Positions 5,956 to 12,439 of a stretch of DNA of 13,264 bases are shown in pieces; the stretch's first letter is position 1; each line of letters begins with the position of its first letter. The position numbers and the translations under genes are program-made. This stretch comes from JAZLIL01 sp045617405 (lineage in GTDB: Bacteria > Bacillota > Clostridia > Lachnospirales > Lachnospiraceae). The DNA lies in the NCBI GenBank assembly GCA_045617405.1, contig JAZLIL010000139.1, forward strand, positions 1 to 13,264, written 5' to 3'. The notes under the pieces were generated by a model that saw only the letters and a list, made by a program, of their open reading frames with translations, made no database searches and was not told where the DNA came from.

Positions 5956-7047
5956 TCAGTTATCCTGTTTTGTGCAAGGAGCCGTTGAGTTCCTGACGAT
6001 GAGGTCGGGGACAAAAAGTCTGTCCTCGGGCATGAGCTTCGGGTTGTCAATCATTTCCAGAAGCTTGATTGCGGCGCACTCGCCAAGTGCCTGGTGAGGA
6101 TGACGTACGGTTGTGATGGGTACTTCGCAGATTCTTGAAAGCTTGGAATCATCCATGCCTGTGATAGAAAGATCCTCGGGAACACGGATGCCTCTTCGCT
6201 TGCAGAAGTCGAGAAGCTTTACTGCTATGTTGTCATTATAGCATACAATTGCTGTTGAGCGGTTAACAAGTTCTTCGATTCTGTTTTCCGAAGCTTCGAA
6301 GAAATCACTTCTTTCATTTGTCGCATACCAAAGCACATTCTGCTCAGCATTTTCAATCCCGTGAGCAAGAAAACTGTCAAGGTAACCCTGATAGCGCTTG
6401 TGTCCCTGAACATCATCGAGGAGCATAATCGCACAGATGTCTTTGTGCCCGAGACTGAAGAGATAATCCGTAACGATTCTTCCGGCTTTCGTATCATCCA
6501 TTGATACATAAGGGTACTCTGACCAGGGATATTTCGCATTGAAGAAGACAATCGGAATACCCTTGGCCTTAAACTTATCATACAAATCCATGTTAGGATT
6601 GGGGAGAGCACTTTTTGACGGCTCGACAATAAGCCCGCAGATGTCACGTTCGAGCAGTGCCTTTAATGCACGGGATTCCTCAGCGACCTGGTTTCTTGTG
6701 ATCGAGAGCTGCATTGTGGCGTTCCTGTCACGAAGAACATGTTCGATGCCCGTGAAGATGCTTGGAAAAATGTAGTCACTGAAATATGTGGAAACAACTC
6801 CGAAATTGAGAGCTGAGGGAAGCTTTACCTGACCGCCGGTATTTACAAAAGTACCGCTGCCGCGTTTCCTTGTAATAATGTTCTGGCTTTCGAGTGTGTT
6901 AAGTGCCTGGCGGACTGTCTGGCGGCTGACACCGTGGATGTCACAGAGCTCGTTTTCCGAATAGAAATGATCACCTTCGGAAAGCTGTCTTTCATTTATG
7001 ATATTTTTTGCCCACTCTACGATGGCCAGATACTTAAAATTACCCAT
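5956..7047 (-). CDS. araR: AraR-type arabinose repressor (GntR DNA-binding domain with LacI-type sugar sensor)
   Basis: 363 residues, against 362 for B. subtilis AraR as I recall it. Residues about 1-70 form a GntR winged helix (SENELCDIHGVSRQTVRQAL at 30-49, wing RKRGSGTFV to 68). The rest is a LacI/GalR-type periplasmic-binding-like domain that would bind the inducer. Family-specific strings are shared with B. subtilis AraR, notably STYFSDYIFPSI (about 86-97), GLIVEP-KSAL, CYND-IA-K and SI-G-DDS. ATG 7047 is chosen because AGAGG lies 8 nt upstream; the open frame continues to 7257, but that stretch carries the promoter and operators. By analogy it represses the divergent sugar transporter genes and itself, and releases DNA when L-arabinose binds. 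An AraR-type operator lies at 7364-7379 and half-sites overlap its own promoter. Confidence 0.93.
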   Translation of the reverse strand: MGNFKYLAIVEWAKNIINERQLSEGDHFYSENELCDIHGVSRQTVRQALNTLESQNIITRKRGSGTFVNTGGQVKLPSALNFGVVSTYFSDYIFPSIFTGIEHVLRDRNATMQLSITRNQVAEESRALKALLERDICGLIVEPSKSALPNPNMDLYDKFKAKGIPIVFFNAKYPWSEYPYVSMDDTKAGRIVTDYLFSLGHKDICAIMLLDDVQGHKRYQGYLDSFLAHGIENAEQNVLWYATNERSDFFEASENRIEELVNRSTAIVCYNDNIAVKLLDFCKRRGIRVPEDLSITGMDDSKLSRICEVPITTVRHPHQALGECAAIKLLEMIDNPKLMPEDRLFVPDLIVRNSTAPCTKQDN

Positions 7048-7195
7048 TTGAATTGCCTCTTGAAAAATTATGGTACAACTGATTGGGGTTGTAATGGTTT
7101 TTTGCCAACATGTTGTTGATCTGAGACAGACTATACATAGGAAGTCGCAAGATATAAAACAAAAAACGACAGAAATACCAATATCAACCTCTAAC

Positions 7196-7224
7196 ATTGT
7201 ATTGTAAACAGTACAAGTTGTCAA
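7196..7224 (-). promoter_or_regulatory. Strong sigma-A promoter of araR, overlapped by operator-like sites
   Basis: On the - strand a perfect -35 TTGACA (7219-7224) is followed after 17 nt by -10 TACAAT (7196-7201). TTGTA-N5-TACAA (7202-7216) fills the spacer, and TTGTCAATACAA (7218-7229) covers the -35. This suggests autorepression. The predicted start near 7189 gives a leader of about 140 nt. Confidence 0.7.
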
Positions 7225-7360
7225 TACAAAATTGTAACAAATCTGGCGAGTTGTCACATTAAATTACGCAGTTGTAACTAATTTTGACCAACTTGTAACA
7301 TGAACTGTGATAAAAAGAGCGCGACCGTAAAAAATTAAACAAACATCATAAAATAATCAG

Positions 7361-7389
7361 TATACTTGTACGCACAATTTGTATATGAT
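7361..7389 (+). promoter_or_regulatory. Likely promoter of the sugar transporter operon
   Basis: -10 TATGAT (7384-7389) lies 17 nt after a poor -35 TATACT (7361-7366). TATACT could itself be a -10, but then no -35 is visible. A poor -35 would suit an activator-dependent promoter. The leader to the first gene would be about 125 nt. Confidence 0.45.
7364..7379 (+). promoter_or_regulatory. AraR-type operator of the transporter operon
   Basis: ACTTGTACGCACAATT matches 13 of 16 positions of the B. subtilis AraR operator consensus as I recall it, ATTTGTACGTACAAAT, and keeps its palindromic TTGTACG-ACAA core. It lies just upstream of the likely -10 of the transporter promoter, where a repressor would block RNA polymerase. 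Confidence 0.7.
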
Positions 7390-7521
7390 ACTGGTATGCA
7401 AATGATCAAAAGGCTAAGAGGAGAACACTTTTCAGGTACAACCTGACAGGTGAGCGATCGGCCGAAGGATTATGCAGCAGTGTATTATCACTTTATTATT
7501 CCAAAAGGGAGGAACGTTATT

Positions 7522-8589
7522 ATGAAGAAGTTATTATCAATCGTACTCGTTCTTGCTCTCTGCGTAGCTTGCTTAGCAGGCTGTGGCAGCAAGAAGGAAG
7601 AAGCAGCAGCTCCTGCACCCGCTCCTGCAGCAGAGAAGAAGGAAGAAGCACCTGCTCCCGCAGCAGAGAAGAAGGAAGAGGCACCCGCTCCCGCAGCAGC
7701 AGAGCCCGCTCTCATCAAGCTTGGCATCATCAACAATGATCCCAACGAGTCCGGTTACCGTACAGCAAACTGCAACGACATGACCAGAACCTTCACAAAG
7801 GAAGCAGGTTATGACGCACAGTTCTTCTACAGCCTTAAGAACGATGAGCAGATCGCAGCAGCTCAGAAGTTCGTACAGGATGAAGTAGATTACCTCCTTC
7901 TCTCAGCAGCAGGAACAGCTGGCTGGGAAGGCGTTCTCACAGATGCTAAGAATGCAGGCATCAAGGTTATCCTTTTCGACCGTACCATCGATGCTCCCGA
8001 TAGTCTCTATGAGGCTTCAATCGTATCTGATATGGCTAAGGAAGGCGAGAATTCAGTAGCATGGCTTGCATCACAGGGCCTCAGCGAGTACAACATCATC
8101 CACATCCAGGGCGTTATGGGTTCAGCAGCTCAGATCGGCCGTTCAGGTGCTATGGATGCTAAGGTTGCAGCAGAAGCTAACTGGAATCTTGTTACACAGC
8201 AGACAGCTGAGTGGAGTGCAGAGACAGCACAGCAGATCGTTCAGGGCGTTATCGACAGCGGCAAGCCTTTCAACGTAATCTATGCAGAGAACGACGATAT
8301 GGCTAAGGGCGCTTGCATGGCTCTTGACAAGGCTAACATCAGCCACGGCGTTGGCAAGGATGTCATCATTATGGGTTTTGACTGCAACCACTGGGCTCTT
8401 GAAGAGCTTCTTGCAGGAAACTGGAACTTCGATCAGCAGTGTAATCCTTTCCAGGCTTCATACATTGATTCCATCATCAAGGATCTTGAGAATGGCAAGG
8501 CTCCCGCACAGAAGGTTGTTGTTATGGACGAGAAGGGCTTCGACGCTACAACAATCACACAGGCTGACGTAGACAACTACGGAATCTAA
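7522..8589 (+). CDS. Sugar ABC transporter substrate-binding lipoprotein (YtfQ-like)
   Basis: 355 residues. It captures the sugar outside the membrane and delivers it to the permease pair. A lipoprotein signal peptide ends in the lipobox LAGC with Cys21 as lipidated residue. A low-complexity linker (about 22-58) follows, made of repeated AAEKKEEAPAP units that hold the domain away from the membrane. The rest is a type I sugar-binding fold (Peripla_BP_4). Strings such as AGWEGVLTDAKNAGIKVILFDRTID and YAENDDMA-GA align well with E. coli YtfQ, the galactofuranose-binding protein. ATG 7522 has AAGGGAGG 9 nt upstream; the in-frame GTG at 7450 is not used. Codon choice is strongly biased, which suggests high expression. 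It is first in the operon, followed by a hairpin that may reduce read-through to the ATPase gene. The exact sugar cannot be read from the sequence; AraR next door favours arabinose. Confidence 0.93.
   Translation: MKKLLSIVLVLALCVACLAGCGSKKEEAAAPAPAPAAEKKEEAPAPAAEKKEEAPAPAAAEPALIKLGIINNDPNESGYRTANCNDMTRTFTKEAGYDAQFFYSLKNDEQIAAAQKFVQDEVDYLLLSAAGTAGWEGVLTDAKNAGIKVILFDRTIDAPDSLYEASIVSDMAKEGENSVAWLASQGLSEYNIIHIQGVMGSAAQIGRSGAMDAKVAAEANWNLVTQQTAEWSAETAQQIVQGVIDSGKPFNVIYAENDDMAKGACMALDKANISHGVGKDVIIMGFDCNHWALEELLAGNWNFDQQCNPFQASYIDSIIKDLENGKAPAQKVVVMDEKGFDATTITQADVDNYGI
7627..7692 (+). repeat. Tandem 33-bp repeat (two copies) in the lipoprotein linker
   Basis: Units 7627-7659 and 7660-7692 are nearly identical, differing at two positions, and each encodes the 11 residues AAEKKEEAPAP. 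Partial copies flank them on both sides. The length is a multiple of three, so gain or loss of a unit only changes linker length. Confidence 0.9.
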
Positions 8590-8619
8590 TGTGCAAATTG
8601 CAAATAGTTAAGTAAGTTC

Positions 8620-8670
8620 AGGGCGCGAGGTACGGTTGACGGATTGTGTATCCGCACTTCGCGCCCTTTC
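8620..8670 (+). terminator. Stem-loop between binding-protein and ATPase genes, likely partial terminator or mRNA stabiliser
   Basis: AGGGCGCGA (8620-8628) pairs with TCGCGCCCT (8659-8667). Inside is a second stem CGGAT-TGTGT-ATCCG (8640-8654). Only three T follow, so leaky termination or protection of the upstream message from decay is more likely than a full stop. A small hairpin, ATGCC-TGAT-GGCAT (8672-8685), follows. Confidence 0.7.
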
Positions 8671-8744
8671 TATGCCTGATGGCATGGGAATGCATTTGGG
8701 CGAATTTAGAAATGTGAATTACAACAAGAGGGAGGCGAATAACA

Positions 8745-10265
8745 TTGGAAGAAGGCGTAATTCTTGAAATGAGAGGAATATGCAAATACTTCCCCGGTGT
8801 TCGCGCTCTTCAGGATGTGGACTTTACCCTGCGTGGGGGAGATATTCACGCTTTGATGGGCGAAAACGGTGCCGGTAAGTCAACACTTATCAAGGTACTT
8901 ACAGGTGTTTATGGAAAGGATGCAGGGCAGATTTTTTTGAAGGATCACAACGGTCCGGTCATGATTAAATCTCCCCAGGATGCTCAGAATCTCGGCATCA
9001 GCACAGTTTATCAGGAAATCACTCTCTGTCCGAACCTTACGGTTGCAGAGAATATGTATATAGGAAGAACAGGTCAGAGTGTTGTGACCAATTGGGGCAG
9101 GATGATGAAGGACGCAGGAAAAATCCTTGAGTCACTCGGAATCCCGGCTCTTCCCAACCAGCAGTTGGGAAGCTGCTCTATCGCAGTTCAGCAGATGGTT
9201 GCTATTGCGAGAGCGGTAGATATGGATTGTAAGGTTCTGATCCTTGACGAGCCTACTTCGTCTCTTGATGAGCAGGAGGTCGAAAAGCTTTTCGGTCTCA
9301 TGAGAGATCTGAAGGCAAGAGGAGTCGGAATTATTTTCGTTACACATTTCCTTGAGCAGGTTTATGAGGTCTGCGACAGGATTACTGTTCTTCGTGACGG
9401 TATGCTTGTAGGCGAGTACGTCATCGAAGATCTTCCGAGAGTACAGCTTGTCTCGAAGATGCTTGGCAAGGAGCTTGACGATCTTGCCGAGATTAAGAAG
9501 GACGGTGGTCTTGCTTCCATCGATCAGAACTCCGAGCCTGTATTTGAAGCAGAGAACCTTTGCAGCGTTGCAGGCATCAAACCTTTCAACTTCCACATTA
9601 AGAAGGGCGAGGTTAACGGCTTTACCGGACTTCTCGGTTCCGGACGAAGCGAGTGCGTTCGCGCAATCTTCGGAGCTGATAAGGTAACGAGCGGAAAGCT
9701 CAAGATGAACGGAAAGTCAATCAAAATCAGCAAGCCTCTTGATGCCATGAAGAACGGCATCAGTTATCTCCCCGAGGACAGAAAGAACGACGGTATCGTA
9801 GGCGATCTTTCCGTAAAGGAGAACATCATTCTTGCACTTCAGGTTATGAAGGGCTTCTTCAAACCTTTTTCAAGGGCAAAGGCAGAGGAGTTTGCTCAGG
9901 AGTACATCAAGCTTCTTGACATCAAGACAGCTTCGAGCGAGACACCTATCAAGTCTCTTTCAGGCGGTAACCAGCAGAAGGTTATCCTTGCAAGATGGCT
10001 TCTCGCAAATCCCGAGTATCTGATTCTCGATGAGCCCACAAGAGGTATCGACATCGGTACCAAGGTTGAAATCCAGAAGCTTGTACTCAAGCTTGCTGAC
10101 GAGGGAAAGAGCGTCACCTTCATTTCTTCCGAAACGGACGAGATGCTTCGTACCTGTTCAAGGCTTGTCGTAATGCGTGACCGTAAGGTTGTCGGCGAGC
10201 TCACAGGCGAAGATCTTAACCAGAATAAGATTATGACTACTATAGCGGGAGGTGAAAACGAATAA
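8745..10265 (+). CDS. Sugar ABC transporter ATP-binding protein, two fused ATPase domains (YtfR/RbsA/MglA type)
   Basis: 506 residues, the usual length of the fused-domain ATPases of monosaccharide importers. It powers uptake at the inner face of the membrane. Domain 1 has Walker A GENGAGKST (39-47), a signature region around SIAVQQ (about 145-150) and Walker B LILDEPTSSL (about 165-174). Domain 2 has the degenerate Walker A typical of this family, GLLGSGRSE (about 294-302), signature LSGGNQQK (about 404-411) and Walker B LILDEPTRGID (about 426-436), so one nucleotide site is probably inactive, as in RbsA and MglA. It starts at TTG 8745: GAGGGAGG lies 9 nt upstream, while the later ATG at residue 9 has no ribosome binding site. 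Its stop overlaps the next start by one base (TAATG), a sign of coupled translation. YtfR is the nearest named relative by context. Confidence 0.95.
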   Translation: MEEGVILEMRGICKYFPGVRALQDVDFTLRGGDIHALMGENGAGKSTLIKVLTGVYGKDAGQIFLKDHNGPVMIKSPQDAQNLGISTVYQEITLCPNLTVAENMYIGRTGQSVVTNWGRMMKDAGKILESLGIPALPNQQLGSCSIAVQQMVAIARAVDMDCKVLILDEPTSSLDEQEVEKLFGLMRDLKARGVGIIFVTHFLEQVYEVCDRITVLRDGMLVGEYVIEDLPRVQLVSKMLGKELDDLAEIKKDGGLASIDQNSEPVFEAENLCSVAGIKPFNFHIKKGEVNGFTGLLGSGRSECVRAIFGADKVTSGKLKMNGKSIKISKPLDAMKNGISYLPEDRKNDGIVGDLSVKENIILALQVMKGFFKPFSRAKAEEFAQEYIKLLDIKTASSETPIKSLSGGNQQKVILARWLLANPEYLILDEPTRGIDIGTKVEIQKLVLKLADEGKSVTFISSETDEMLRTCSRLVVMRDRKVVGELTGEDLNQNKIMTTIAGGENE

Positions 10266-11368
10266 TGAGCGAAAAAGCAGCTACTTCAACAAATAAAGTT
10301 GCGGATTTCTTCAGGAGCATCGTTAAACAGCAGATTTTCATCCCTATCGCAGCTTTACTTATTCTCGTTATTTTTAACCTCATCGCCGACCCTTCCTTCT
10401 TTGCCATCGACATGAAGGAATCAAGCGGTGGATTCATGGTACTTTCAGGATACCTCATCACTATTCTTGATAACGGTTCCGAGCTTGCGATTCTGGCAAT
10501 CGGTATGACACTCGTTACCGCAGCTTCAGGCGGACAGGACATCAGCGTCGGCTCTACAATCGCTATTGCCGGCAGCGTTATCCTGAGAGTTCTTTGCGGA
10601 AGCAACTCAAGACCTGAAGAGATGCAGGCACCGATTATTGTAGCAGTACTTGTGGCATGCGTAGTCGCAATGCTCTTTGGTGCATTCAACGGTGCACTTG
10701 TTGCCTGGTTCAGGATTCAGCCCATGGTCGCTACTCTGATCATGTACACGGCAGGCCGTTCAATCGCAGCCTGGATTAACAACAACGAGCTTCCGATTAT
10801 CAAGGATGCAGAGTTTGGCTATGCAGGAAACTTCATTCCCGGAGTTCCGCTTCCCACACCTGTTTTCATTGCCATCGCATGCATGATCGTTATTTTCCTT
10901 GTCCTCAAGTTTACAAACCTTGGCCTTTACACTCAGGCAGTTGGTATCAATTCCAAGTCTTCAAGACTTAACGGTATCAATCCCGAGTTTATCAAGTTCC
11001 TCTCATATGTTATCTTAGGACTTTGTGTAGCAATCGCCGGCTGGATTAAGGTAAGCCGTCTTTCAACCATCAACTACTCCGTAGTTGCGAAGGACATTGA
11101 GATGGATGCCATTCTTGCGGTAGCTCTCGGCGGAAACGCACTTAGCGGCGGTAAGTTCAACATGGGCGCATCAATTCTCGGTGCTTATGTTATCCAGTTC
11201 CTTACCACGACTCTTTTCAAATTCAATGTTACATCAAGTGCACTTCCTGCATATAAGGCAGTTGTCGTAATCCTTCTCGTTATCATGAGTGCTCCTTCCG
11301 TAAGAGAGAAGCTCAATGACATGAAGAAGAGGTTTGCTCCCGCCAAAACAGCAAAGGAGGCGAACTAG
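10265..11368 (+). CDS. Sugar ABC transporter permease 1 (YtfT-like)
   Basis: 367 residues, a polytopic BPD_transp_2-type permease with about eight to ten hydrophobic segments; the first is at about 24-40. Strings such as LAILAIGMTLV-A-GG-DISVGS, ALVAWFRIQPMVATLIMYTAGR and EMDAILAVALGGNALSGGKFN match E. coli YtfT as I recall it. The last of these lies in the conserved cytoplasmic region contacting the ATPase. ATG 10265 shares its A with the ATPase stop codon, and GGGAGGTG lies about 9 nt upstream. It should pair with the next permease as a heterodimer. Two nearest-neighbour permeases of unequal type, rather than one used as a homodimer, is a hallmark of the YtfQRT-YjfF layout and separates this system from ribose (RbsC) or galactose (MglC) importers. 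Confidence 0.93.
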   Translation: MSEKAATSTNKVADFFRSIVKQQIFIPIAALLILVIFNLIADPSFFAIDMKESSGGFMVLSGYLITILDNGSELAILAIGMTLVTAASGGQDISVGSTIAIAGSVILRVLCGSNSRPEEMQAPIIVAVLVACVVAMLFGAFNGALVAWFRIQPMVATLIMYTAGRSIAAWINNNELPIIKDAEFGYAGNFIPGVPLPTPVFIAIACMIVIFLVLKFTNLGLYTQAVGINSKSSRLNGINPEFIKFLSYVILGLCVAIAGWIKVSRLSTINYSVVAKDIEMDAILAVALGGNALSGGKFNMGASILGAYVIQFLTTTLFKFNVTSSALPAYKAVVVILLVIMSAPSVREKLNDMKKRFAPAKTAKEAN

Positions 11369-11369
11369 T

Positions 11370-12416
11370 ATGTCAACAAAACCGATTACAAAAGAATCAA
11401 AGCAGAAGAAGGTACCGATTTCCGATACAAATCTTCTTTTAAGCATTACGATTATCGTATTCTTCGTAATGTACGTCTGTGCAGTAGTATTTTTGAAGTC
11501 CGGCTTTTTAAAGCCTCAGACTTTCCTCAACATGCTTAATGAGAATGCCGCTCTTATCGTTTTGTCAATCGGTATGAGTATGGTTATGATCACAGGCGGT
11601 ATCGATATTTCCGTTGGCCAGGTTACAGCACTTGTCTGCATGAGCTGCGCTGTTCATCTTGATTTCAAGGGCGGCAGCGTTATTACGGCAATGCTCCTCG
11701 CTCTTGCCATCGGTCTTGCATTCGGTGCGGTACAGGGCTTCATTGTTGCCTACCTTGACATCCAGCCCTTCATTGTTTCGCTTGCAGGTATGTTCTTTGC
11801 AAAGGGCATGACAACAATCGTCAATGCCACACAGTTCAACGTAGCCAATCCTGAATTCCAGGCCCTTAAGAACACAAGAGTAATCGTTCCCGGACTTGGT
11901 TCAGTAAACAAGAAGGGTATCTACATTGATGCCTATGTTGAAATCGGAGTTCTTGTTGCTCTCCTTGTTGTCGTTGCGTTCTTCTTCATTATGCGCTGGA
12001 CAAAGCTCGGACGCAGCTTCTACGCAGTAGGCGGAAACAACCAGAGTGCAAACATGCTCGGTATCAACGTTAAGAGGACAAAGTTCATGTCTCATCTCTT
12101 TTGCGGTCTTTGTGCAGGAATCGGCGGTTTCGTCTACTTCATGCATGTAGGCTCCGGATCACCGTCCCATGCAGCCGGTGCCGAGATGAATGCCATTGCA
12201 TCCTCCATCATCGGAGGAACGATGCTCACCGGTGGTGTCGGCAATCTTGCAGGAACCTTCTTCGGAGTTCTCTCGCTCAGTACGATTAAAAACATCGTAG
12301 CATCACTCGGACTTGATGAAGCATGGTGGACCAACATCACTGTTGCAGCCATGATCTGCATCTTCCTTGTTGTTCAGAGTATCGTGCTTTCACGTAAGAA
12401 TTCAAACAAGGTCTGA
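11370..12416 (+). CDS. Sugar ABC transporter permease 2 (YjfF-like)
   Basis: 348 residues, a second BPD_transp_2-type permease. Matches to E. coli YjfF include LSIGMSMVMITGGIDISVGQV, QPFIVSLAGMFFAKGM, FYAVGGNNQSANMLGI and EMNAIASSIIGGTMLTGGVG, the last being the ATPase-contact segment. Lysine-rich residues 1-20 precede the first membrane helix (about 25-42). ATG 11370 is chosen because AAAGGAGG lies 9 nt upstream; the frame is open back to 11334 inside the previous gene. It starts 1 nt after the stop of permease 1 and is followed 23 nt later by the kinase gene, so all are in one operon. It forms the transmembrane channel with permease 1. Confidence 0.93.
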   Translation: MSTKPITKESKQKKVPISDTNLLLSITIIVFFVMYVCAVVFLKSGFLKPQTFLNMLNENAALIVLSIGMSMVMITGGIDISVGQVTALVCMSCAVHLDFKGGSVITAMLLALAIGLAFGAVQGFIVAYLDIQPFIVSLAGMFFAKGMTTIVNATQFNVANPEFQALKNTRVIVPGLGSVNKKGIYIDAYVEIGVLVALLVVVAFFFIMRWTKLGRSFYAVGGNNQSANMLGINVKRTKFMSHLFCGLCAGIGGFVYFMHVGSGSPSHAAGAEMNAIASSIIGGTMLTGGVGNLAGTFFGVLSLSTIKNIVASLGLDEAWWTNITVAAMICIFLVVQSIVLSRKNSNKV

Positions 12417-12439
12417 TATTTTTAAACCAGGAGGAGATT

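Larger units (their letters stand above)
7048..7521. other. 474-nt divergent control region between araR and the sugar transporter operon
   Basis: No gene is seen. From left to right it holds: the araR ribosome binding site (7056-7060); a leader inverted repeat TACAAC-N8-GTTGTA (7074-7093); the araR promoter (7196-7224, - strand); six TTGTNAN direct repeats (7202-7299); an AraR-type operator (7364-7379); a likely forward -10; a 6-bp hairpin TCAGGT-ACA-ACCTGA (7432-7446); and the ribosome binding site of the binding-protein gene (7507-7512). The 8-mer GGTACAAC occurs once in each divergent leader (7072-7079 and 7435-7442). Confidence 0.8.

Noticed and set aside
7048..7257. 70-residue upstream extension of the AraR reading frame
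   Set aside because: The stretch holds the promoter and operator-like sites, its translation looks like non-coding sequence, and ATG 7047 has a good ribosome binding site and matches the known AraR N-terminus.
7360..7400. Possible CcpA (cre) site near the transporter promoter
   Set aside because: No stretch matches the cre consensus closely; the palindrome present fits AraR much better.
7450..7521. GTG-started N-terminal extension of the sugar-binding lipoprotein
   Set aside because: It has no ribosome binding site and would place 24 residues before a perfect lipoprotein signal peptide; ATG 7522 has a strong one.
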